Part shown: piece by piece, positions 26,623 to 33,324 of the stretch
Layout of the letters: every line of letters starts with the position of its first letter
Numbering within the stretch: position 1 is the stretch's first letter
NCBI RefSeq assembly: GCF_036885605.1
Contig: NZ_CP142523.1
Coordinates: forward strand, 5,456,001 to 5,520,000
Source: Janthinobacterium sp. TB1-E2
GTDB lineage: Bacteria > Pseudomonadota > Gammaproteobacteria > Burkholderiales > Burkholderiaceae_D
Direction: 5' to 3'
Length of the DNA: 64,000 bases
The notes under the pieces: model-generated
The model's database searches: none
Told to the model about the DNA's origin: nothing
The model's input: the letters and a program-made list of their open reading frames with translations, nothing else
Translations under genes and position numbers: made by a program

Positions 26623-27055
26623 GATGGTTTCCTTTAACAGTGAATAATTTCAACCATGCTCGATGCCGTGACCGAATCATGATTCTCCTCGCTTCGGGGA
26701 AAAAGAAGCGGCTAAACGCTGCCGGGCTGAGCCATATCAAACAGTGGATCAGCAGCAAGCTGTTGGCACTACCTTAACTGCGTCCACCCCGCGCCACCGT
26801 GCGCTGCCACACCTTGAGACACAGACTTAAATTCCTGTTGGAAATAACAATCCCCGCCGGCCTGGTGGGGCGGACGGGGATGGAGGTGAGTTTGGCAGGC
26901 CTGGCCGGCGTGCGCAGCGAAGAGAACGCGTGTTGTGATCCGCATCGTCCTCACCGGCACCAGTCACACGCGCAACGACGGCATCCATCGAAGAAAGAAA
27001 CCACGGCGCGAACGGCTGCTTCTATAGCAAGGACGATGGGCCAGGCGTTCCGATA
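26623..27055. other. 433-base stretch without a convincing gene
   Basis: No open frame here has both a ribosome binding site and protein-like composition. The part next to 26622 holds the upstream region of the ElaB-like gene, including a perfect 12-base palindrome GAATCATGATTC (26674-26685) that could be an operator. The remainder up to 27055 shows mixed composition and may be decayed sequence bordering the lower-GC patch. Confidence 0.5.
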
Positions 27056-27460
27056 TCAGAAACCTGTCTCTTCAAGACTCCATACATATTGGATATAGGA
27101 CCAAGCCTCAACCGTTTTTCCATCGATGACGGCAGGTTCAAATCGACATTTAGACAAGGAAATCAACGCAGCATCATCCAAATCCGCATTGCCGCTTGAT
27201 TTTTTCACCTTGGCATCCAAAACCTTTCCGTTGACGCCTATCAAAAAGCTCAAAGTGACTGTGCCTTCTGCTTGTTTAAGCTGCGCGGCACGCGGGTAAA
27301 CTGGTTTCCGGCAACTTGCGCCAATGCTGCCATCAATGCTGGAAGCCTGCTGGCCAAATCCTGTGTCTTTAACAAATTGCGCATTTGCAGGCAGGTTAAC
27401 GACCCAGCAGGCGCCCCCGGAAACCACCGCTAGCAAAATTTTAAAAAATGGCGTTGACAT
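27056..27460 (-). CDS. TonB C-terminal-domain protein without membrane anchor
   Basis: A 134-residue protein with a probable signal peptide (FFKILLAVVSGGACWVVNLPANAQ) and then a single TonB C-terminal domain: KPVYPRAAQLKQAEGTVTLSFLIGVNGKVLDAKVKKSSGNADLDDAALISLSKCRFEP. The usual N-terminal membrane helix and Pro-rich linker of energy-transducing TonB are missing, so it is likely a periplasmic protein rather than a working TonB. Two cysteines (in GASCRKP and LSKCRFEP) could form a disulfide. It follows the RND-porter-like gene by 19 bases on the same strand, and both show lower GC than the rest of the window. Confidence 0.8.
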   Translation of the reverse strand: MSTPFFKILLAVVSGGACWVVNLPANAQFVKDTGFGQQASSIDGSIGASCRKPVYPRAAQLKQAEGTVTLSFLIGVNGKVLDAKVKKSSGNADLDDAALISLSKCRFEPAVIDGKTVEAWSYIQYVWSLEETGF

Positions 27461-27479
27461 TGATATAAACCCTTGCCTG

Positions 27480-27866
27480 TCAAGGTTGCAGGGGAGTGGC
27501 AGCGTGCGTCAGACGACGTGGCCGAAGCAAGATGGCTCGAGAAATGACGTGGACCCTGCCGCTAAAATTGAGCTGTTCAACTTGACGAATGACCCGCGTT
27601 AAATCCTGTTCGGATGTTACGCCATCGAATTGAATTTCTATCTCAACGCTTCCATGGCTGGTGCTGGAATTGACTTGCGCTACGCGCTCGAGCTTGTAAA
27701 AAGACTGTTCAAGCGGAGTCGTGATGAGAGTCATCAACTGCTCGGGCAAACTTTCGCTGACGTTGTACTGAACGGATACGACAGGGGCGCACGGCTGACT
27801 TGCGCCAGCGGCTGCAGCGGCGGCAAAGAGCGCCGCGGCCATCGGAAAGAAGGATTTCGACGACAC
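27480..27866 (-). CDS. Secreted protein resembling a single RND porter (PN1-like) subdomain
   Basis: A 128-residue protein starting at a GTG with AAGAGGTG upstream. A signal peptide (FFPMAAALFAAAAAAGAS) is followed by about 75 residues, VVSVQYNVSESLPEQLMTLITTPLEQ...VAQVNSSTSHGSVEIEIQFDGVTSEQD, that closely follow the first porter subdomain of RND pumps (V-x-Y-GAS-E-x-x-T-x-P-L-E...S-S-G...F). The rest of the pump is absent, so this is either a domain reused alone or a remnant kept open. It is coupled to the TonB-domain gene. Function unknown. A longer start at 27923 lacks support. Confidence 0.6.
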   Translation of the reverse strand: MSSKSFFPMAAALFAAAAAAGASQPCAPVVSVQYNVSESLPEQLMTLITTPLEQSFYKLERVAQVNSSTSHGSVEIEIQFDGVTSEQDLTRVIRQVEQLNFSGRVHVISRAILLRPRRLTHAATPLQP

Positions 27867-27945
27867 GGTGCACCTCTTCTTATCAAGATAAAAACCACAC
27901 CATCTGCTCCTGGTAACCAACAACGGTTACTTGCCAGGCAGGCTT

Positions 27946-28119
27946 TCAGGGAGTTTTTTGGTCGGTTTTCTTCCCTGGCCATATGGCCGAGCATATACCA
28001 CAAAACACGCCTACAAAGACGGCACGGTGCCAGTCGAATGCATGCGTATCGCTCATCAGGCCTGTATAGAGAAGGCTGCCCGTGGCGGTCCCCAAAGTGG
28101 TGATTACAAATGTCTTCAT
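27946..28119 (-). CDS. Small membrane protein, unknown
   Basis: A 57-residue frame with GGGAG about ten bases upstream of its ATG. Two hydrophobic stretches (FVITTLGTATGSLLYTGLM and AVFVGVFCGICSAIW) would span the membrane, and the end is basic (PGKKTDQKTP). I do not recognise a family. It is the first gene of a low-GC minus-strand group. A TATAAT at 28223-28228 (minus strand) may be its -10 box, but no good -35 is seen. Confidence 0.5.
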   Translation of the reverse strand: MKTFVITTLGTATGSLLYTGLMSDTHAFDWHRAVFVGVFCGICSAIWPGKKTDQKTP

Positions 28120-28264
28120 GGTCCGCCAACTCCCATTCATTGAAATAAAGCCCGACGAAATGACAACGGCACCTGAATATTGTATCCAGATAAACGGCAT
28201 CGTGGCATTAAAAATAAGAAATTATATTTGGACCATGAAACTGGTATGCATGCCAATACCTGAG

Positions 28265-28684
28265 TCAAGCACGCAGGCGCAACCGCGCATCGAGCGAATA
28301 GCGTCCAGCGCCGCTGATGGCAATGGTGCCGAAGACGATGATCAGCAGCCAGCCGAACTGGCCGTCGGCGATGCTCCAGTCCGGGTGCACGAGCAGCATG
28401 GACACGCCCAGCAGGAACAGCAATGGCAGACAGGCCAGGCGCGTCAGCAAGCCGGCGGCGACCAGCAGCGGGCAGACGATTTCCGCGAACAGGGCGCAGT
28501 ACAGGGTGACAGCGCGGCCCAGGTGCAGCGGGTCGTCGATATGCGCCAGTTCATCGGAAAAATGCAGCAGCTTGGGCAGACCGTGCACGTGCAGCACCAG
28601 CAGCGCACCCGTCAGGCGCGCAAACAGCATACCCGCATCGGGTAAAAAGGGGCCGGCCAGCGCCGCCATCCAGTTTTTCTTCAT
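28265..28684 (-). CDS. DoxX-family membrane protein
   Basis: A 139-residue inner membrane protein with four predicted helices and DoxX family features: FARLTGALLVLHVHGLPKLLHF in helix 1, then CALFAEIVCPLLVAAGLLTRLACLPLLFLLGVSML and a C-terminal helix GWLLIIVFGTIAISGAGRYSLD. DoxX proteins accompany thiol and redox stress functions; the precise activity of this one is unknown. The gene is divergent from the Tat-exported hydrolase at 28872, and its composition is back to the high-GC norm. Confidence 0.85.
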   Translation of the reverse strand: MKKNWMAALAGPFLPDAGMLFARLTGALLVLHVHGLPKLLHFSDELAHIDDPLHLGRAVTLYCALFAEIVCPLLVAAGLLTRLACLPLLFLLGVSMLLVHPDWSIADGQFGWLLIIVFGTIAISGAGRYSLDARLRLRA

Positions 28685-28871
28685 GATCGCTCCAGTGGGA
28701 AAGCCAGTCGGCGCGGCGCGCCGCTGCCAGCCATCATAGGCAGGCGGACACGTGGGCGCGACTGGTCTTTTGGCAGAGGCGCCGGCGCGCGCGAAGGCCT
28801 AGACTGGCCGATGCCATCACTGGTCCAGGCCGTAACCGGCCTCCCTCCCCCATCCCCGAAGGAAATGCATC

Positions 28872-29849
28872 ATGTCGAAGAAAATCGAAGCCGAAGAAGT
28901 CACTTCCCGCCGCAAGCTGCTCGTCAGCGTCGCCGGTGTCGCCGCCGGTGCGGGCCTGCTGGCCGCCGGTGGCGCCAGCGCCGCCGCCAAGCCTGCCGCT
29001 GCCGCTGCCGCACCGGGCAAGCTCACCGTCAACAGCGTCACCGTCAAGGACGGCACCGTCATCCACTTCAAGGACTGGGGCACGGGCACGCCCGTCGTCT
29101 TCAGCCACGGCTGGCCATTGCAGGGCGACGCCTGGGAAGACCAGATGATGTTCCTGGCCAGCCACGGCTACCGCGTGATCGCGCATGACCGCCGCGGCCA
29201 CGGCCTGTCGAGCCAGCCATGGCAGGGCAACGACATGGATACCTACGCCGACGACCTGGCCACCCTGCTCGACGCGCTCGACATCAAGGGCGCGACCCTG
29301 GTCGGCCATTCGACGGGTGGTGGCGAAGTGGCGCGCTATATCGGCCGCCATGGCGAAAAACGCGTGGCCAAGGCCGTGCTGGTGGGCGCCGTGCCGCCGC
29401 AGATGGTCAAGTCGGACACCAATCCCGGCGGCTTGCCGATGTCGGTGTTTGACGGCATCCGCGCCGGCGTGCTGGCCGACCGTTCGCAATTCTTCAAGGA
29501 CCTGACCGTGCCGTTCTTCGGCGCCAACCGTCCCGGCAACAAAGTGTCGCAAGGCATGCGCGACACCTTCTGGCTGCAGGGCATGCAGTGCGGCATCAAG
29601 AACGCCTACGATTGCATCAAGCAGTTTTCCGAGACGGACTTCACGGCCGACCTGAAGAAAATCTCCGTGCCGACCCTGGTCGTGCACGGCGGCGACGACC
29701 AGATCGTGCCGATCGACGCGTCCGGCAAGGCCGCGGCCAAGCTCATCAAGAACGCCAAGCTGGTCATCTATGAAAGCGCGCCGCACGGCTTGCCGGCTAC
29801 CCACAAGGACCGCCTGAACGAAGATTTGCTGGCCTTTATCAAGTCCTGA
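28872..29849 (+). CDS. Tat-exported alpha/beta hydrolase (non-haem chloroperoxidase-like)
   Basis: A 325-residue alpha/beta hydrolase with a twin-arginine signal ([23 protein letters not shown], Arg13-Arg14), so it is exported folded. The fold shows the oxyanion region [22 protein letters not shown], nucleophile Ser147 in GHSTGG, an acid in HGGDDQIVP and His in SAPHGLP. This is the pattern of cofactor-free haloperoxidases and related esterases. The ATG has AAGGAAATG upstream. It is a single gene, followed by a terminator. Physiological substrate unknown; perhydrolase activity is often a side reaction in this family. Confidence 0.9.
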   Translation: MSKKIEAEEVTSRRKLLVSVAGVAAGAGLLAAGGASAAAKPAAAAAAPGKLTVNSVTVKDGTVIHFKDWGTGTPVVFSHGWPLQGDAWEDQMMFLASHGYRVIAHDRRGHGLSSQPWQGNDMDTYADDLATLLDALDIKGATLVGHSTGGGEVARYIGRHGEKRVAKAVLVGAVPPQMVKSDTNPGGLPMSVFDGIRAGVLADRSQFFKDLTVPFFGANRPGNKVSQGMRDTFWLQGMQCGIKNAYDCIKQFSETDFTADLKKISVPTLVVHGGDDQIVPIDASGKAAAKLIKNAKLVIYESAPHGLPATHKDRLNEDLLAFIKS

Positions 29850-29866
29850 TCGTTCTTCGCTCCCCG

Positions 29867-29892
29867 CACCGCCGGCCCGCCCGGCGGTGTTT
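29867..29892 (+). terminator. Terminator after the alpha/beta hydrolase gene
   Basis: CACCGCCGG (29867-29875) pairs perfectly with CCGGCGGTG (29881-29889) around a five-base loop, followed by TTTAT. The stem begins 18 bases after the stop codon. Confidence 0.7.
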
Positions 29893-30012
29893 ATCGCCTC
29901 CGCCGCATAAAAAACCCGCCCGCCTCCCCCATTCGTATAACTGCCTTGCCTGACGGCGCGTGCATACTTGTTGCAATGCGGCATACGCCGCGACAGCGAC
30001 AGGAGCACGGCG

Positions 30013-30756
30013 ATGGCGAGCATGCATTATTTCCCTCAGAAGCAAGACGCCGGCCTGGCGCACGCGCAGCACATGGGCGGCATGGACGGCATGGGCGAAT
30101 TTGCCGCATCGGTCGCGCACGAGGTGCGCCAGCCGCTGGCGGCCATCGCGCTCAATGCCGATGCCGCCTTGCGCTGGCTCGACCACGATCCGCCCCGCCT
30201 CGACGAGGCGCGCGCGGCGCTGGCCCTGGTCGCCAGCGCCGGCAGCCATGCCAGCGCCGTGCTGCGCAGCGTGCATGGCCTGGCCTGCAAGACGCCGGGC
30301 AGCCACGATCATTTTGTGGCCGACGACGCCGTGCAGGACCTGCTGCCGCTGCTGCGCGCGCCACTGCAACGCCACGCCATCCACCTGGAAACGCAACTGG
30401 CACCGGGCCGCCCACTGCTGCACGCCGACCCGGTGCAATTCCGTCAAGTCCTCCTGAACCTGCTGATGAACGCCATCGAAGCCCTGCAGGGCACCAGCGG
30501 CAGGCCGCGCACGGTGCTGCTGTCCTCGCGCCTCGATGGGGGCGTGCAGCATTTCAGCATCGCCGACAATGGCGCCGGTATCGCGCCGCAGGCAGCCGGC
30601 CGCCTGTACGACGCCCTGTATTCCAGCAAGCCGGACGGCATGGGCATGGGCCTGGCCATCTGCCGCCGCATCGTCGACGCGCATGGCGGCCGCCTGTGGC
30701 ATGCGCCCGGCGCGCCCCGCGGCAGCGTCTTCCACTTCACCCTGCCAGCGTTATGA
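30013..30756 (+). CDS. Cytoplasmic sensor histidine kinase
   Basis: A 247-residue kinase made almost solely of the HisKA and HATPase modules. The phospho-accepting His36 lies in SVAHEVRQPLAAIALNADA, the N-box is LLNLLMNAIEAL, and DNGAGI, YSSKPDGMGMGLAICR complete the ATP lid. The short N-terminus (30 residues) has no transmembrane or sensor domain, so input must come from a partner or the cytoplasm. The HEVRQPL motif is common in kinases of the NtrB/FixL line in Rhizobiales and Burkholderiales. AGGAG lies nine bases before the chosen start. It is followed by a LuxR-type regulator nine bases later, its evident partner. Confidence 0.88.
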   Translation: MASMHYFPQKQDAGLAHAQHMGGMDGMGEFAASVAHEVRQPLAAIALNADAALRWLDHDPPRLDEARAALALVASAGSHASAVLRSVHGLACKTPGSHDHFVADDAVQDLLPLLRAPLQRHAIHLETQLAPGRPLLHADPVQFRQVLLNLLMNAIEALQGTSGRPRTVLLSSRLDGGVQHFSIADNGAGIAPQAAGRLYDALYSSKPDGMGMGLAICRRIVDAHGGRLWHAPGAPRGSVFHFTLPAL

Positions 30757-30764
30757 GGACAACC

Positions 30765-31412
30765 ATGGACATGACCACGCCCCCGGCGGATCCGCCGATT
30801 ACCCTCTTGATCGCCGACGACCACCCGCTGATCCTGGCCGGCCTGGCCTCGCTGATCGCATCACTGCCTGGACTGCGCCTGCTGGGCCAGGCCGGCACGG
30901 GCCTCGCCGCCGTGGAGCTGTACCGGGAGCTGCGGCCCGACGTGGTGCTGATGGATTTGAACATGCCGGAGATGCATGGCATCGAGGCGATCGAGCGCAT
31001 CTGCGCGGACGACGCGCAAGCGAAGATCGTCATCCTCACCAGCTACCAGGGCGAGGACAGCGTGCACCGGGCCTTGGGCGCCGGCGCGCGCGGCTACCTG
31101 CTGAAGGATTCCGGCTTCCTGCAACTGACGCAGTGCATCCGCCAGGTGGCCGCCGGCAGACATTACCTGCCGCCGGAACTGGCGGCGCAACAGGCCAGCC
31201 GCATTGACGCGAACCGCCTGTCGAAACGCGAACACGACATTCTGCTGCACCTGTCCGCAGGCAAGAGCAACAAGATGATCGCGCGCAGCGCCGGCATCGA
31301 GGTGGGCACCGTCAAATTCCACGTGAACAATATTTTGACCAAGCTCAACGTATCAAGCCGCACCGAGGCGGCCACGGTGGCCGCCCGGCGCGGCTTGCTG
31401 GGCGCGTTCTAG
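30765..31412 (+). CDS. LuxR/NarL-type response regulator
   Basis: A 215-residue regulator: receiver domain (about 10-130) with Asp-Asp pocket in LIADDHP, phospho-acceptor Asp64 in LMDLNMPEMHG and LTSYQ; and a C-terminal GerE/LuxR HTH (about 148-205, LSKREHDILLHLSAGKSNKMIARSAGIEVGTVKFHVNNIL). The HTH binds DNA once the receiver is phosphorylated. GAGG six bases upstream supports 30765; an ATG at 30753 overlapping the kinase stop would add four residues. It forms a pair with the kinase directly upstream. Target genes are not evident from this window. Confidence 0.9.
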   Translation: MDMTTPPADPPITLLIADDHPLILAGLASLIASLPGLRLLGQAGTGLAAVELYRELRPDVVLMDLNMPEMHGIEAIERICADDAQAKIVILTSYQGEDSVHRALGAGARGYLLKDSGFLQLTQCIRQVAAGRHYLPPELAAQQASRIDANRLSKREHDILLHLSAGKSNKMIARSAGIEVGTVKFHVNNILTKLNVSSRTEAATVAARRGLLGAF

Positions 31413-31424
31413 CTGCCGGGAACC

Positions 31425-31438
31425 GGGGTCAGACCCCA
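31425..31438. repeat. Extragenic palindrome, GGGGTCAGACCC family (half copy)
   Basis: GGGGTCAGACCCCA corresponds to one arm of the full palindromes at 18295 and 49161 and is itself nearly self-complementary (GGGGTC-A-GACCCC). It sits between the stop codons of two convergent genes. Confidence 0.8.
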
Positions 31439-31442
31439 GCAT

Positions 31443-31721
31443 TTACGCTGCATCATCATCCAACTTTGCCGCGGCCTTGGCCAGCGTTGGCTTCGCTTCC
31501 ACGCCGCTGATCTTCGGCACGCATTCACTGCGCAGCCACGATACCGTCACAGGCTCACCCGCCATCAGGCGCTTGACGCTGGGGACGATCTGTTCGCCGA
31601 TCAGCATGCCCAGCAGGCCGATCAGGGCTATCGCGGGCGGCGCCGGCGAGCGCACCTGCAAGACGGCGTAGATGATGCCAACCAACAAGCCCACAGCCAG
31701 CGAAATCACATATAACTTCAT
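31443..31721 (-). CDS. XapX-domain (DUF1427) membrane protein
   Basis: A 92-residue protein with two transmembrane helices (about 4-22 and 29-45, ISLAVGLLVGIIYAVLQVRSPAPPAIALIGLLGMLIGEQIVP) matching the XapX domain, then a cytoplasmic or periplasmic tail. XapX genes are often found beside isochorismatase-type hydrolases, as here. Function unknown. AAGGAAT supports the ATG at 31721. A terminator lies between it and the hydrolase gene, so read-through or its own promoter is needed. Confidence 0.85.
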   Translation of the reverse strand: MKLYVISLAVGLLVGIIYAVLQVRSPAPPAIALIGLLGMLIGEQIVPSVKRLMAGEPVTVSWLRSECVPKISGVEAKPTLAKAAAKLDDDAA

Positions 31722-31739
31722 GGCGCATTCCTTTCGATG

Positions 31740-31773
31740 AAAAAAAACGCCGCGCGCGGTCAGGCGCGCGGCG
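31740..31773 (-). terminator. Rho-independent terminator after the isochorismatase-type gene
   Basis: On the minus strand a 10-base stem (31764-31773 with 31748-31757) with a GGTCAG-side loop is followed by eight T residues (31740-31747 read as T on the minus strand). It sits 22 bases past the stop and ends about 18 bases before the XapX start codon. Confidence 0.88.
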
Positions 31774-31794
31774 CATGGCATAGCCGCGCGGCGA

Positions 31795-32481
31795 TTACTT
31801 GGCCGGCACCGGCGCCAGGGTCGTGTGTTCGCCATGGATGCGCTGCGGCGCCTTGTGCACCATCGTGTAGGCGTAGTCGACGCCCATGCCGTAGGCGCCC
31901 GAGTGTTCGCGCACGATGGCCATGACGGCGTCATAGGTTGCCTTGTGCGCCCAGTCGCGCTGCCATTCCAGCAGCACCTGCTGCCACGTCACCGGCACCA
32001 CGCCGGCCTGGATCATGCGCTGCATGGCGTAGTCGTGCGCTTCCTTCGACGTGCCGCCCGAGGCATCGGCCACCATGTAGATTTCGTAGTCGCCTTCGAG
32101 CATCGCGCACAGGGCGAAGCTGTTGTTGCACACTTCCGTCCACAGGCCCGACACGACGACTTTCTTCTTGCCGTTGGCGGCCAGCGCATCGCGCACCTTC
32201 TGGTCATCCCACGAATTCATCGAGCTGCGCTCAAGGATATCCTTGCCGGGGAAGACGTCGAGCAGTTCCGGATAGGTGTGGCCGGAGAAGCTTTCCGTTT
32301 CCACCGTGGTGATGATGGTGGGGATGTTGAACACCTTGGCGGCCTTGGCCAGGCCCACGGTATTGTTTTTCAGCGCCTGGCGGTCCATCGACTGCACGCC
32401 GAACGCCATTTGCGGCTGCTGGTCGATGAAGATGATCTGGCAATTGTCGGGGGTAAGGACTTCCAGTTTCGGATTGGTCAT
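31795..32481 (-). CDS. Isochorismatase-like hydrolase (YcaC type)
   Basis: A 228-residue cysteine hydrolase of the isochorismatase superfamily. Catalytic residues in the usual places: Asp in IIFIDQQPQMAFGV, Lys in GKKKVVVSGLWTEVCNNSFALCAM, where the Cys of VCNNS is the nucleophile, and a cis-peptide bulge before it. The YcaC-like subgroup has unclear substrates. Start at 32481 (MTNPKLEVL) is the best estimate; in-frame ATGs at 32493 and 32526 exist and none has a strong ribosome binding site. Its product and the XapX protein downstream are commonly neighbours. Confidence 0.85.
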   Translation of the reverse strand: MTNPKLEVLTPDNCQIIFIDQQPQMAFGVQSMDRQALKNNTVGLAKAAKVFNIPTIITTVETESFSGHTYPELLDVFPGKDILERSSMNSWDDQKVRDALAANGKKKVVVSGLWTEVCNNSFALCAMLEGDYEIYMVADASGGTSKEAHDYAMQRMIQAGVVPVTWQQVLLEWQRDWAHKATYDAVMAIVREHSGAYGMGVDYAYTMVHKAPQRIHGEHTTLAPVPAK

Positions 32482-32691
32482 GATGTCATCCATGAAGGTT
32501 GGGGTTGAGTGGGTACTGCCGTGCATCGTATGCCTGGCGCCGCGCCCGCACCACTATCTAAATATAGGCTGGCATGTTGATTGCCTCTGGGAAATAGCTC
32601 CTACAGGAGGGCGGGCGCTGCGGTAAAATACCTTTTGCTTACCATGTTCCGACGACTCTTGATCGATAACTCTTCTTTGCCAGACAACATC

Positions 32692-33324
32692 ATGCGCAGC
32701 GATACGGCACCGATACGCGTCCTCATCGCCGACGACCACCAGTTGCTGCTCGACGGCATCGCGGCCCTGCTGCGCGCCTTTCCCGGCGTGGTGCTGGTGG
32801 GCCAGGCGACCGATGGTCAGCAGGCGGCACAGCAATTTGACGCGCTGCGGCCCGATGTCACGCTGATGGATTTGCAGATGCCGGTCATGAGCGGACTCGA
32901 CGCGATCGGCGCCATCCGCACGCGCCATCCGCAGGCGCGCATCATCGTGCTGACCACCTACAAGGGCGACACGCAAGTGCTGCGCGCCATCCGCGCGGGC
33001 GCCTGCGGCTATGTGCTGAAAAGCGCGCTGCGCCACGAATTGCTGGCGGCGATACAGAACGTGCACGCGGGGCGGCGCCACATCACGCCCGAGATCGAGG
33101 CGGAGCTGGCGCTGTATGCCTGCAGCGACGTGCTGTCGAACCGCGAACTGGACGTACTCAAACAGGTGGCGCAAGGCAATTCCAACCGCGAAACGGGCGC
33201 TCTGCTGCAGATCAAGGAAGAAACCGTCAAGGCGCACATGAGCACCATCCTGGCCAAGCTGGGCGCCAGGGACCGCACCCATGCCGTCACCATCGCGCTA
33301 CGGCGCGGCATCCTCGACGCCTGA
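32692..33324 (+). CDS. LuxR/NarL-type response regulator (partner of the propeller kinase)
   Basis: A 210-residue regulator with receiver domain (LIADDHQLLLDG; Asp60 in LMDLQMPVMSGLD; LTTYKGDT) and a LuxR-type HTH (about 145-200, LSNRELDVLKQVAQGNSNRETGALLQIKEETVKAHMSTIL). It is convergent with the large sensor kinase at 33298-36378 and the two genes overlap by 27 bases at their 3' ends. The kinase is of the NarL-partner (HisKA_3) type, so they are likely cognate. Start at 32692 follows CAGACAACATC without a clear ribosome binding site; ATG at 32644 is an alternative. Confidence 0.88.
   Translation: MRSDTAPIRVLIADDHQLLLDGIAALLRAFPGVVLVGQATDGQQAAQQFDALRPDVTLMDLQMPVMSGLDAIGAIRTRHPQARIIVLTTYKGDTQVLRAIRAGACGYVLKSALRHELLAAIQNVHAGRRHITPEIEAELALYACSDVLSNRELDVLKQVAQGNSNRETGALLQIKEETVKAHMSTILAKLGARDRTHAVTIALRRGILDA

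Noticed and set aside
26799..27098. A 99-codon plus-strand frame in the region before the TonB-domain gene
   Set aside because: No ribosome binding site, mixed composition and no plausible domain or signal.
29946..30764. Long in-frame extension upstream of the LuxR regulator
   Set aside because: It runs through the kinase gene in another frame; residues are Ala/Arg-rich and a proper start with GAGG lies at 30765.
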